Origin: Synechococcus sp. BSA11S
Lineage (GTDB): Bacteria; Cyanobacteriota; Cyanobacteriia; PCC-6307; Cyanobiaceae
Length of the DNA stretch: 61,109 nucleotides
Assembly: GCF_014224355.1 (NCBI RefSeq)
Contig: NZ_VNWP01000016.1
Coordinates: forward strand, 1 to 61,109
Reading direction: 5' to 3'
Below, piece by piece: positions 1 to 8,204 of this stretch. The translations under genes and the position numbers were made by a program. Below the pieces are notes generated by a model. It saw only the letters and a program-made list of their open reading frames with translations, did not search any database and was not told the origin of the DNA. How positions within the stretch are numbered: the stretch's first letter is position 1; each line of letters begins with the position of its first letter.

Positions 1-237
1 ATTGAGGCCTGCGGCCTGGATCACAGCGGCCAGCTTGTCCGATGCGCCCCACTGCTCCGGCGGCTTGCTGGTGGCCGGCACCAGCTGGCCCTCTTTCTGC
101 CACTGACTGCGCCAGTTGTAGAGGGTCTGGGCGGTGATGCCGGTGGAGCGAGCGATCTCGGCCACGCTCTCCCGGTTGGGCGGGCTCATGCGATTGCGGA
201 TCTCGGCCCGCATGGCCTGGTCATAGATCGGTTTCAT
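1..237 (-). CDS. IS3-family-type transposase OrfA, partial (runs off the left edge)
   Basis: Reading the minus strand from an ATG at 237 gives 79 uninterrupted codons that leave the window. The protein begins MKPIYDQAMRAEIRNRMSP and continues with a helix-turn-helix block (VAEIARSTGITAQTLYNW, about residues 25-42). This is the layout of the small DNA-binding OrfA of IS3-like elements, in which OrfA binds the element ends and is fused by frameshifting to the DDE catalytic OrfB. OrfB would lie left of the window. The family is inferred from the HTH pattern alone; another HTH transposase class is possible. The gene lies just inside the apparent element end at about 297, which fits an insertion sequence. 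Confidence 0.75.
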   Translation of the reverse strand, partial: MKPIYDQAMRAEIRNRMSPPNRESVAEIARSTGITAQTLYNWRSQWQKEGQLVPATSKPPEQWGASDKLAAVIQAAGLN

Positions 238-297
238 GGTCGTCGGTTTGGCCCCCTGGTGGATGGGTCAGACCGAGCGGACTTCTTTCCTGACTCA
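1..297 (-). mobile_element. Right part of an insertion sequence (IS3-like), end near 297
   Basis: The homology of the neighbouring Anbu fragment stops at about 298-301. From 297, read on the minus strand, the sequence begins TGAGTCAGGAAAGAAGTCCG and leads into the transposase OrfA. IS3-family elements commonly begin with TG, so 297 is the likely terminal base. The second end, the inverted repeat partner and the target duplication are outside the window, so the boundary is an inference. Confidence 0.6.
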
Positions 298-433
298 GGG
301 GGACCCGATCCCCGGGACGCTCGAAGGTGCTCATCTTGCAGAACCTGGCGAAATCATCGACACCGGCGTTGGTGCGTGAATCGGAGGCCATCACAAGGTC
401 CTCCTGGAGCAGCATGCCCACGCAATGGGTCAC
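298..433 (-). pseudogene. Anbu proteasome-type protease, N-terminal fragment cut by the IS
   Basis: From a GTG at 433 the minus strand encodes MTHCVGMLLQEDLVMASDSR followed by TNAG, a spacer, and TFERPGDRV. This matches the start of Anbu (ancestral beta subunit) proteases, relatives of HslV and the 20S proteasome. In this family the threonine after the initiator Met becomes the N-terminal nucleophile; T2 here is correctly placed, and the SDSRTNAG segment carries the conserved Asp. An ATG 24 bases upstream (457) would bury that threonine behind eight residues, so GTG is preferred. After GDRV the frame runs into IS sequence and out at 221. Only about 45 of roughly 240 codons remain, so the product cannot be active. 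Whether the rest of the gene survives left of the element cannot be seen. Confidence 0.8.
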
Positions 434-542
434 GGCCAGGTCTTCGCTTGGGTGCATCCATTGTTGCGGCGGACAGGCTCCGGCGTCTGTGCCGGCCGGC
501 CCCGGCCAGGGGCGAGAATGGCCTCAGCTGCAGCGGCCGGTG

Positions 543-761
543 ATGCCCTCGACCCAGACGTCCCCCGCCAACGATCCGGAAGCGCGCATCGATCCTGCCG
601 CTCCCGCGGATCACCCCCACAACTTCGACGTCCAGAAGGAACTGCACCAGCGGATCCGCAACGATCCTGACTACGACGACTGGGAGTACGGCACCGAACC
701 GCTCCCCCATGAGTCGGAAGCCTGGATCCGTGACCAGAAGGCCAAAGAGAAGAGAACCTGA
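543..761 (+). CDS. Small hydrophilic hypothetical protein (72 aa)
   Basis: I do not recognise this protein. It starts at ATG 543 and ends at a TGA at 759-761. Residues 1-25 are a proline/alanine-rich lead. The rest (HNFDVQKELHQRIRNDPDYD onward) is charged and rich in D, E and W, unlike the arginine/alanine-rich shadow frames around it. It has no signal peptide or membrane segment. The gene diverges from the broken anbu gene and converges with the MFS gene, 16 bases away. The longer frame from 327 is not used because its first 70 codons are the antisense of anbu. Confidence 0.5.
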   Translation: MPSTQTSPANDPEARIDPAAPADHPHNFDVQKELHQRIRNDPDYDDWEYGTEPLPHESEAWIRDQKAKEKRT

Positions 762-777
762 CCCGGCGCGACGGCAG

Positions 778-2028
778 TCAGGGCTCTCGTTGGACCCGCC
801 GCTGACTGTGGTGGGGATGGGAGCGGTTGAGCTCCCCCACCAGCAGCAGTCCCAGCAGGCTCAACACCGACATCAGCAGCCACAGGCCGGCCCCATGTCG
901 CTGGTGCTCCAGCATCCAGCCCCCCACCAGAGGTGCCAGGAAGGCACTGATGGCGAAGCACTGGGAGAACAGGGCCATGGCCATCCCCTGATGGGACACC
1001 GGCGTGATCTCGATCACCGCTTCGCTGGCTGTCGGCAGGAAGGCCGCCGCGGCCGCCGCCAGGGGCACCTGGGCCAGAACAAGCAGGGGGAGGTTCTGCC
1101 ATCCCAGGCTGGAGACGGCCAGCAGCAGGCTGCCAAGCGCAAAGCCCAACAGACTCCAGCCCAGCCCGAAGGACACCGGCCGCTTCGCCAGCCAGCGCCC
1201 CAGGGGCCATTGGAAGGCCAGCAGCAGCGTCAGTTGCAGGCCCAGCAGCAGGGCTCCCAGGCTCTCGGGCAGTGGCGCCCGCTCCAGTCCACCCCGCACC
1301 AGATCCAGCGGCAGAGCGCTCTGAAGCAGCGACACCATGGCTGTCGCCAGCAGCGTCACCCCCAGCAGCGGCAGCAGGGGTCTCACCCACTGGCGCCAGT
1401 TGAGACGGTGCTCCTGGCCACTGGCGGCCAATGCCGTGGGCAGCGGTGAACGCAGCAGCAGGGTCATCACCACCGCCATGCAGGCGATGTCGACCAGATA
1501 GATGCCCAGCAGGTGCCTGCTCCCCGCCAGCGCGGCCCCGAGCAGCACCCCAAGGGCGACCCCGAGGGCATCACCGGTTCGGACCAGGGCATAGGCACGG
1601 CTGGAGGCCAGGGGCGGCGCGCTCAGTGGCACCGCCAGCTCGATCGCCGGCCAGTAGATCCCCATCGCCGTGCCCAGCAGCACCTGCCCCTGCAGGTAGG
1701 CGGCGAAGCTGTCCGCACTCAGCAGCCGGCTGTCGGCCAGCACCGAGAGCAGGGCCGCCAGCAGCACCGGCCGGGTGGTGCAGAGCCCACGATCCAGCCA
1801 CCAGCCACTGAACAGCCGCCCCGCCGTCCCGGCAACGGCGGCGGCGGCCAGGCCCTGGCCCACGGCCAGAGGCGAGAACTGCGCTTGGTGGAACACCACA
1901 GGGGTGAGGTAAAGGATTCCGCCGCCACCGAAACTGCCCACCAGCCGGATCACTGTCAGCTCGCGCAGTGGCGCGGGAAACTGGGACCACCAGATTGGTT
2001 GGCTTGCTCTTGCCTGCGGCTCTGTCAC
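778..2028 (-). CDS. MFS transporter
   Basis: This is a major facilitator superfamily permease of about 416 residues with twelve predicted hydrophobic segments. The loop between segments 2 and 3 carries a motif-A-like GRLFSGWWLDRG (about residues 70-81), which is the family signature. The substrate cannot be told from sequence. The frame is open to an ATG at 2178, but that part is arginine/proline-rich and lies antisense to the hydrolase gene, so GTG 2028 is the better start. Even so, the 5' ends of the two divergent genes overlap by about 60 bases, so each promoter must lie inside the other coding region or one start is further in. Confidence 0.8.
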   Translation of the reverse strand: MTEPQARASQPIWWSQFPAPLRELTVIRLVGSFGGGGILYLTPVVFHQAQFSPLAVGQGLAAAAVAGTAGRLFSGWWLDRGLCTTRPVLLAALLSVLADSRLLSADSFAAYLQGQVLLGTAMGIYWPAIELAVPLSAPPLASSRAYALVRTGDALGVALGVLLGAALAGSRHLLGIYLVDIACMAVVMTLLLRSPLPTALAASGQEHRLNWRQWVRPLLPLLGVTLLATAMVSLLQSALPLDLVRGGLERAPLPESLGALLLGLQLTLLLAFQWPLGRWLAKRPVSFGLGWSLLGFALGSLLLAVSSLGWQNLPLLVLAQVPLAAAAAAFLPTASEAVIEITPVSHQGMAMALFSQCFAISAFLAPLVGGWMLEHQRHGAGLWLLMSVLSLLGLLLVGELNRSHPHHSQRRVQREP

Positions 2029-3602
2029 AACACGTCCGTCGTTGGCTGGCACTCGCGGCCAGTCTGCTCGTGGGCACGACGCCGACCTGGGCGGGTGGCG
2101 CCACCCTGGCTGCCGATCGGCTGGATGTGCGGCTCGATGGCCTGTCGCTGCCGGTCGACCTGAATCAGCTCGATGCATGGAGCCGGGACCCCGAGGGGAG
2201 TCACAACGAACTGGGGGTCTGGTTCGAGCTGCTCAATGAGCGCAGCCGCAACGATCTGCGCTCTTTGCTGCGGGCCCCTCTTCTGACCGATCGCGCCCTG
2301 GCCAAGCAGCTGCTCCAGAGCTGGACAGGCCGCCAGCTCCTCGAGGAGGTGGGGGAGCTGTTCGCTGGGGGCCAGCCCGGCAGCGGCGTTGTGCTGCTGA
2401 ACACCCTGCGCGAGCTCCTGCAACGTCCCGAGCCGATCCGGTTCGTGGAACTGCTGCTGGCGGTCCCCACCCCGAGCCTCACCCTCGATCTCGATGGGTT
2501 GTTGCAGTTGGCGGATCTCTGGCGCCGGCAGCTGGAAGAACAGTCCCTGGCCCTGCGTCGCCTGCGGGACCTGCCGCTGCGTCCTCGGGAGATCTCCGAC
2601 ACCCGGGCACGGCTGGCGGCGATCCAGCCCACCCCCAGGCCCACACCCCTCTCGCTGACGGTGGATCACCGGGCAGCGCCGCTGGAGCTGGAGCTCTGGC
2701 CCACCGTCACGGAACGTGAGGGGGCCTGGGTGCTGCTGATGCCGGGCCTCGGTGGCAGCAGCGCCCAGCTGAGCTGGTTGGCTCAGGGACTGGCGGCCCG
2801 GGGCTGGCCCGTGCTGGTGATCGAGCACCCCGGCAGCAACGAACGGGCGGTGCGTCAGATGCTCGATGGGCAGCGGCCACCTCCGGGGGCGGAAACCCTT
2901 CCCGATCGTCTCGCCGATGTGGAGGCGGTGCTGGCCGCTGAGCGACAGGGGCAGATTCCCCGCCTGGGTGACTCGGTGGTGTTGATGGGGCACTCGATGG
3001 GAGGACTTTCTGCGCTTCTATCCAGTGGTCTGCGCCCCGTCCCCGGTCTGGCCCAGCGTTGTGAGCGGGACCTGGAGGTGATCCCACTGATCAACATCTC
3101 CAGGCTGCTGCAGTGTCAGCTCCAGGAGGTGCCCCTGCCAGCGCCCGTAAGAGGGCGCCCCAGGACCGTGGCCGCCGTGGTGAGCCTGAACGGGTTCGGA
3201 AGTCTGCTCTGGCCCGGTCATGGCCTTGAGCAGCTCAACGCGCCTCTGCTGATCGTTGGAGGCGGGTTGGATCTGGTCACGCCGCCGGTGAGTGAGCAGC
3301 TGGGTCTGTTCCTTCAGCACCCGGATCCCCGCAGTCGTCTGGTGGTGGTGGAAGGCGGCAGCCACTTTTCCGCTGTGCGGATCAAGGAGCAGGATCAGGC
3401 TCTCTGGCGGCTCGGCGATGGTCTGGTGGGGATGGAGCCGGTGAGGGTTCAGAACCTGTTGCTGAGCCTCACCTCCGACTTCCTCACTTCGTTGGACGGG
3501 AGCATCCCGATGGCTCCGCAACGGCGCAGCCGCGAGGGCATCACGGCCTATGTGCTCGATGGCCGCGGCGCTCGACGCTGGCGCAGCCGCCTCAGTCGCT
3601 GA
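1968..3602 (+). CDS. Exported alpha/beta hydrolase with N-terminal DUF1400-type domain
   Basis: The protein has 544 residues if it starts at GTG 1968; in-frame TTG codons at 1995, 2004 and 2010 are alternatives. Residues 24-42 form a hydrophobic signal segment ending in PTWA, so it is probably exported. Residues 50-220 are helical and resemble the DUF1400 domain often found ahead of cyanobacterial lipases. The hydrolase fold follows: oxyanion-type MPGLGG near 262, nucleophile elbow GHSMGG near 340, Asp in GLDLVTPP near 430, and His in GGSHFS near 465. This is a complete Ser-Asp-His triad. An ester or lipid substrate is likely but not shown. It ends 10 bases before the converging ABC permease. 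Confidence 0.8.
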   Translation: MARETGTTRLVGLLLPAALSQHVRRWLALAASLLVGTTPTWAGGATLAADRLDVRLDGLSLPVDLNQLDAWSRDPEGSHNELGVWFELLNERSRNDLRSLLRAPLLTDRALAKQLLQSWTGRQLLEEVGELFAGGQPGSGVVLLNTLRELLQRPEPIRFVELLLAVPTPSLTLDLDGLLQLADLWRRQLEEQSLALRRLRDLPLRPREISDTRARLAAIQPTPRPTPLSLTVDHRAAPLELELWPTVTEREGAWVLLMPGLGGSSAQLSWLAQGLAARGWPVLVIEHPGSNERAVRQMLDGQRPPPGAETLPDRLADVEAVLAAERQGQIPRLGDSVVLMGHSMGGLSALLSSGLRPVPGLAQRCERDLEVIPLINISRLLQCQLQEVPLPAPVRGRPRTVAAVVSLNGFGSLLWPGHGLEQLNAPLLIVGGGLDLVTPPVSEQLGLFLQHPDPRSRLVVVEGGSHFSAVRIKEQDQALWRLGDGLVGMEPVRVQNLLLSLTSDFLTSLDGSIPMAPQRRSREGITAYVLDGRGARRWRSRLSR

Positions 3603-3612
3603 AAGATCGGAG

Positions 3613-4644
3613 TCAGAAGCGGATGCGTGGATCCAGCACGGCCACCAGGATGTCGACAGTCACACTCACCAGCACCACCAGGGCTGCCACCACCACCACG
3701 ATGCCCTGCACCAGCGGATAGTCACGCTGGCCGATGGCCTCCTGCAGCCGGAAGGCGATCCCGGGCCATGAATAGGTGACTTCAATCAACAGGGCGCCAC
3801 CGATCAGGGAGGCCACGGTGATCCCCGTGATCGTGAGGACAGGCAGCAGGGCATTGGGCAGGGCATGGCGCAGCACCACCCGGGTTTCACTCAGGCCTCG
3901 GCTGCGTGCCGCCTCCACGTAGTCGGAGGCCAGCGCCCGTCGCAGATTGAGGCGCAGGGCGTTCGTGAAGATCCCGCTGAGCAGCAGAGCCAGGGTGCAG
4001 GCGGGCAACACCAGGTGCCGGACCGCTCCGCCGAGCTGCTGCCAGTTCCCCCCCCCCAGGCCGCTGAGCAGGCTGTCGAGCAGGTAGAAGCCGCTGCCTT
4101 GCGGCGGCAGCAGCGTGGCCGGGAAGCGGCCGCCCACCGGCAGCCAGCCCAGCCACACTGCGAAGATCAGCTGCACCACCATCGCTGCCCAGAAGGGTGG
4201 CAGGGCGTAAGTGCCGATGCCGTAGAGCCGGCCGGCCAGATCAAGCTTGCCCTCGGGCCGGGCAATGCCGGAGAAGCCCACGGCCAGCCCCAGCACAGCG
4301 GCCAGGAGGAGAGCCGTCAGCCCCAGCTCCAGGCTGGCCGGCAGGCTCTGGCCGATGATCCGGCTCACCGGCTCCTGGCTGTTCAGCGATTCGCCCAGAT
4401 CTCCCCGCAGCAGATTCAGCAGGAAGTGGCCGTACTGCAGCAGCAGGGGTTGATCCAGGCCCAGCTGACTGCGCAGGGCGGCCCGGGCCGCCTCCGGCGC
4501 CCGGGTGCCGAGCACCGCATCCACCGGATCACCGGGGGCCACGCGCAGCAACAGAAACACCAGGCTGGCGATCAGCAACAGCATCACCGGCACCAGGGCC
4601 AGGCGGGCCGCCAGGTAGCGGGCCAGGGCGCGGCGGCGGCTCAT
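3613..4644 (-). CDS. ABC transporter permease, DppB/OppB/NikB family
   Basis: This 343-residue inner-membrane permease belongs to the peptide/nickel (DppB) class. The N-terminal helix is followed by the class-specific VAPGDPVDAVLG, four or five further helices, and a cytoplasmic coupling loop EAARSRGLSETRVVLRHALP that docks the ATPase. The C-terminus VLDPRIRF is also typical. ATG 4644 is chosen because it overlaps the stop of the binding-protein gene in an ATGA junction, a normal coupling arrangement; the frame continues upstream to 4743 but only with shadow sequence. Family importers need a second permease (DppC) and one or two ATPases. None is encoded here, so they must be elsewhere. Confidence 0.88.
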   Translation of the reverse strand: MSRRRALARYLAARLALVPVMLLLIASLVFLLLRVAPGDPVDAVLGTRAPEAARAALRSQLGLDQPLLLQYGHFLLNLLRGDLGESLNSQEPVSRIIGQSLPASLELGLTALLLAAVLGLAVGFSGIARPEGKLDLAGRLYGIGTYALPPFWAAMVVQLIFAVWLGWLPVGGRFPATLLPPQGSGFYLLDSLLSGLGGGNWQQLGGAVRHLVLPACTLALLLSGIFTNALRLNLRRALASDYVEAARSRGLSETRVVLRHALPNALLPVLTITGITVASLIGGALLIEVTYSWPGIAFRLQEAIGQRDYPLVQGIVVVVAALVVLVSVTVDILVAVLDPRIRF

Positions 4645-6215
4645 GGCAGGAGCTGGAGGTCTTGGAGCAGCAGGCGGCCGTTGCCGTCGAAGCGGGGCGG
4701 AGCCAGCCTGCGCTGGGCCCAGGCCCTGGGCGTCACCAGCCACAGGGGCAGGTAGGGGGCGGCGGCGGCGGTGCGCCGTTCGATGGCCTGCAGCAGCTCC
4801 AGCCGTTCGCTCCCCACCAGTCCTTCGCTGCGCAGCAGATCCTCCTGCAGGCCAGGGGCGGTCCAGAAGCTGCCGCTCAGGGCGCTCTCACCCTGCAGGC
4901 AGTGATCGCCCACGGACTCGCTGCAGCTGAGCAGGGGGAACAGGTAGGCCTCCGGATCCCGAACCGCACCCCGCCAGTCCAGCATCACGGCCGGGAAGGC
5001 CCCCTCTCCGAGTTGCCGGTACACCGTGGTCGACTCCATTCCGTTGGGCTGGAGCACGATGCAGTCCCCCAGATCGCGCGCCAGCTGAGCCTGCCAGGTG
5101 AGCACCATCAGGCGGTCGGAAGGGATGTTGGAGCGGAAGGTGAGCGGCAGCTCCATCTGCCGGCCCTCGCAGTAGCCCGCCTGGCGGAACAGGCGGCGGG
5201 CCTTGTCCGGGGCATAGGCGGGCCAGATCTGCCGCTTGGCGCCGCTCACCGCCGGGGGCACGAGATTGCGCAGAGGGCTGCGCAGCCCCTGGCTCACGCG
5301 TTCGCTGATGCGCTCCCGATCGAGGCTGTGGGCCAGGGCCTGGCGCAGGTCGGGGTCGTTGAAGGGCGGCTGCCGGGTGTGGAGGGTGAGGTAGCCGATC
5401 TCCAGGGCCGGTCCCAGGCCCTCCCGCAGCTCCCCCTTCCCCGCCTGCTGCTGCAGGGCCTGCTGGTGGTCTTCGTGCAGGCCTGTGGAGAGGAGCACAT
5501 CCACCTCACCGCTGCGCATGGCGCCGTAGAGGGCGGTGGAGTTGCCCAGGCTGATCAGAACGATGCCGTCGTTACGGGGTGGCGTGCCCCAGTAGCGATC
5601 GAAGGGTTCCAGCCGCTGCTGCTGGTCGCTGAAGAAGCTCAGCCGGTAGGGGCCGGTCCCCACGAAACGGTCACTCAGGGCCCGCTCGCCGTAGTCGCGA
5701 TAGGCCCGGGGGGAGACCGGCGTGATGTTGATGGTGCTCAGCAGCTGGGGGAGCACCGTGGTGGGGCGCTTGAGGCGCAGTTCCAGCAGGTGCGGGCCAG
5801 CGGCCCGCACCGCAGCGAGGCGCTCGTTGAGCAGGTAGCTGAGGGTGCCGATCTCCAGGAACCGCTCCAGGCTGAACACCATCGCGGCTGCGTCAAAGGG
5901 GGTGCCGTCGTGGAACAGCACATCCCGCCGCAGGGGGATCGTGACCGTCAGCCCGTCCGGGCTGACGCGGGGGAGTTCGGCGGCCAGGGCGGGCAGCACA
6001 GCGCCATCGGCGGCGAGGCGGTAGAGCGGGTCTCCCACGGCGCTGAGCAGCTGGGTGGCACCGAAGGTGGAGGCTCGGACCGGGTCCACAGACCCCACCC
6101 GGGCACTGGTGGCCACCACCAGGCGCCCGCCTGGTCGGTGGGGCTGGCAGCCCAGCAGCAGGACCAGCAGAGCCCCCAGCAGGCAGAGCGGGCTCAGCCC
6201 CTTCAAGGCAGGCAA
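4641..6215 (-). CDS. Peptide/nickel ABC transporter substrate-binding lipoprotein (SBP_bac_5)
   Basis: This 524-residue binding protein belongs to the extracellular solute-binding family 5. The N-terminus is a lipoprotein signal with lipobox LLLGC, so Cys23 would be lipidated and the mature protein tethered in the periplasm. The mature start is followed by the family block around GSVDPVRAST, and VRDPEAYLF lies in the C-terminal lobe. The start is a TTG at 6215; a second TTG at 6206 is equally possible, and no ATG is available. The ligand could be an oligopeptide or a metal chelate. It is cotranscribed with and overlaps the DppB-type permease. Confidence 0.88.
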   Translation of the reverse strand: MPALKGLSPLCLLGALLVLLLGCQPHRPGGRLVVATSARVGSVDPVRASTFGATQLLSAVGDPLYRLAADGAVLPALAAELPRVSPDGLTVTIPLRRDVLFHDGTPFDAAAMVFSLERFLEIGTLSYLLNERLAAVRAAGPHLLELRLKRPTTVLPQLLSTINITPVSPRAYRDYGERALSDRFVGTGPYRLSFFSDQQQRLEPFDRYWGTPPRNDGIVLISLGNSTALYGAMRSGEVDVLLSTGLHEDHQQALQQQAGKGELREGLGPALEIGYLTLHTRQPPFNDPDLRQALAHSLDRERISERVSQGLRSPLRNLVPPAVSGAKRQIWPAYAPDKARRLFRQAGYCEGRQMELPLTFRSNIPSDRLMVLTWQAQLARDLGDCIVLQPNGMESTTVYRQLGEGAFPAVMLDWRGAVRDPEAYLFPLLSCSESVGDHCLQGESALSGSFWTAPGLQEDLLRSEGLVGSERLELLQAIERRTAAAAPYLPLWLVTPRAWAQRRLAPPRFDGNGRLLLQDLQLLP

Positions 6216-6253
6216 GGCGTGCAGGGTGCTCCCGGATGCTCAGAGGCGCCCAT

Positions 6254-6565
6254 TCAAGACCGTGAGGGGCAACCCTGGGAATGGGGCCGCTGGGGAAGCT
6301 CCACCTGAGCGATCGGCACTTCGAACACCGGTGATCCGTGCCGTGCCAGGGGCCAGCGGCGCACCCAGCAACGATCGCGGGGGATGTCCACGCCGATCAC
6401 CTGGTACAGGGTCCCCTGGGAAGGGGAGGTGTTGCCGGGGCGGGGCGCGGATTCACCGGCGTGCCTCTCGATGGTCCAGGTGGAGGAGTTTTCGCCATTC
6501 GGGAGTCCGGCGCTGAGGGCCAGATCGGTGACGAGATGAACGCAGTCTCCCTGGTGAAGGGTCAT
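6254..6565 (-). CDS. Hypothetical protein (103 aa)
   Basis: I cannot assign a function. ATG 6565 (MTLHQGDCVHLVTDLALSAG) is preferred over the track-level start at 6685, because the first 40 residues of the longer version have the biased composition of non-coding frames. The protein is soluble, with a compact beta-rich pattern (LYQVIGVDIPRDRCWVRRWP, then VFEVPIAQVELP) that looks like a small barrel domain. It is 38 bases upstream of the binding-protein gene on the same strand and could share its transcript. Confidence 0.6.
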   Translation of the reverse strand: MTLHQGDCVHLVTDLALSAGLPNGENSSTWTIERHAGESAPRPGNTSPSQGTLYQVIGVDIPRDRCWVRRWPLARHGSPVFEVPIAQVELPQRPHSQGCPSRS

Positions 6566-6865
6566 GGCGGTCGCGGGATCGTGGGGCGAACGGCAGCCCT
6601 GATCAGGACTGGCAGAAAAGGCGGTCAGGGCTGGGAACCGGGAAGGGCAGGAGAAGCGGAGGGGTTGGGGCGTTGTTGTGAGCACAGGGTTCCGCAGGGG
6701 AGATGCGCCTGGCGTTCAAGCTGGACAGGTAGCTGCTGGAGGTCAGCGGATGACCATCCCATCAATATTTGCGGAATGTATCCATATTGCCTCCGCCCAG
6801 CCCGTGCCCGTCAACCGCCGCCCCATGAGCACTCATTCTCACCACCAGCAGGTCTGCTGATGGGC
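6566..6865. other. 300-base intergenic region without a convincing gene
   Basis: The segment separates homoserine dehydrogenase from the 103-residue gene; both are on the minus strand. It holds the hairpin just after the hom stop (listed separately) and a short A+T-richer patch near 6755-6785. A 60-codon plus-strand frame (6678-6860) has no recognisable content and no ribosome-binding site. I see no tRNA cloverleaf or riboswitch. Confidence 0.6.
6842..6863 (-). terminator. Hairpin 3 bases after the hom stop, no T tract
   Basis: CCACCAGCA (6842-6850) pairs with TGCTGATGG (6855-6863), including one G-T pair, around a GGTC loop. It sits immediately downstream of the homoserine dehydrogenase stop. 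The minus-strand sequence after it is not T-rich, so it may mark a processed 3' end rather than an intrinsic terminator. Confidence 0.35.
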
Positions 6866-8170
6866 TCAGAGGGTGCGCAGGCAGGCCGCCACGGTCTCCA
6901 CCTCGCTCAGGGCCCGGATTGCCGCGAGGGCTGCCTGGAAACGGCCCTCCTCCACCTCATGGGTGATCACCACGATCTCGGCCTGGCCGCCGCTGGCCTC
7001 CAGCTGCACGATCGATTGGATCGAGACGTCCTCAAGCCCGAAGCAGCTGCCGATGCGGCCGATCACCCCGGCCTGATCGCTGGTCTGCAACCGCACGTAG
7101 TTGCGGTGGCTGGTGCGGGAACTCTCCACCAGGCGGCACCGTCGCCAGCGACTGGCCGCCAGCAGTGGATCCAGCCCGCATCCCGGGCCGCCCACCTGGC
7201 GAATGCCGGCGATGTTGAGGATGTCGGCCACCACGGCCGAGGCGGTGGGTCCCGCCCCTGCCCCCGGGCCGTAGAACATCACCCGCCCAACCGGATCACC
7301 CTCCACGAGAATGGCGTTGTTGACCCCGTTGACCACCGCCAGGGGATGATCGGCGGGGACGAGGGTGGGGTGGACCCGCACGTCGAGGCATTCGCTCCCG
7401 TCGGGATCGGAGCCCAGATACTGGGCCACCGCCAGCAATTTGACCCGGTAGCCCAGCTGGCCGGCGTAGCTCACATCCCGGGCTTGCAGGCCACTGATGC
7501 CGGCCGTGGGGATTGAGGCGCGATCCACGGAACCTCCGTAAGCCAGGCCGGCGAGGATGGCGATCTTGTCGGCCGCGTCGTCACCTTCGACGTCGGCGGC
7601 GGGGTCGGCCTCGGCGTAGCCCAGCCGCTGGGCCTCCGCCAGCACGTCTCCGTAGGCGGCCCCCTCATCCGCCATGCGACTGAGGATGTAATTGGTGGTG
7701 CCGTTGATGATGCCGCTCACCCGTTGGAGGCGGTTGCCGCCCAGGGATTGCTTGAGCGGCTCGATGATCGGAATGCCGCCACCCACGGCGGCTTCGATCA
7801 GCACATAAACCCCCTGGCGGGCAGCGGCGTCGGCGATTTCCTCGCCATGGCGGGCGATCACGGCCTTGTTGGCGGTCACCACCGACTTGCCGGCAGAGAT
7901 CGCCGCGAGGATCAGGCTCCGGGCTGGCTCCAGCCCGCCCATCACTTCCACGACGATGTCCACCGATGGATCCTGCACCACCTCGGCCGGATCGGTGGTC
8001 AGCAGCTCTGGTGGCAGGACCACGGACCTGGGCCGGTTCGGATCGCGCACGGCGATGCGCCGCAACTCCAGCTCCCCCACCAGGGGATGGCGCCCGGCGG
8101 GGGAGGTGAGGATCCCGGCGACACCGGTTCCCACCGTGCCCAGGCCGAGCAAGCCGATGCCGATGGTCAT
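6866..8170 (-). CDS. hom: Homoserine dehydrogenase
   Basis: The enzyme reduces aspartate semialdehyde to homoserine with NAD(P)H, the branch point to threonine and methionine. It has 434 residues, the usual length for the monofunctional form. The Rossmann motif GLLGLGTVGTGVAG is at residues 6-19, the substrate region AAVGGGIPIIEPL near 140, and GTTNYILSRM near 165. A C-terminal ACT domain (about 355-430, starting YVRLQTSDQAGVIGRIG) fits threonine feedback control. ATG 8170 gives the canonical N-terminus. Confidence 0.96.
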   Translation of the reverse strand: MTIGIGLLGLGTVGTGVAGILTSPAGRHPLVGELELRRIAVRDPNRPRSVVLPPELLTTDPAEVVQDPSVDIVVEVMGGLEPARSLILAAISAGKSVVTANKAVIARHGEEIADAAARQGVYVLIEAAVGGGIPIIEPLKQSLGGNRLQRVSGIINGTTNYILSRMADEGAAYGDVLAEAQRLGYAEADPAADVEGDDAADKIAILAGLAYGGSVDRASIPTAGISGLQARDVSYAGQLGYRVKLLAVAQYLGSDPDGSECLDVRVHPTLVPADHPLAVVNGVNNAILVEGDPVGRVMFYGPGAGAGPTASAVVADILNIAGIRQVGGPGCGLDPLLAASRWRRCRLVESSRTSHRNYVRLQTSDQAGVIGRIGSCFGLEDVSIQSIVQLEASGGQAEIVVITHEVEEGRFQAALAAIRALSEVETVAACLRTL

Positions 8171-8204
8171 GCCGATTGCGCCGCGAAACCGATGATCCTA
8201 GAAA

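Noticed and set aside
4662-6308. 548-codon plus-strand frame over the binding-protein gene
   Set aside because: Glutamine/glycine-rich shadow of a gene with lipobox and family motifs.
6678-6860. 60-codon plus-strand ORF in the largest intergenic gap
   Set aside because: No ribosome site, no domain, and it overlaps the hairpin after hom.
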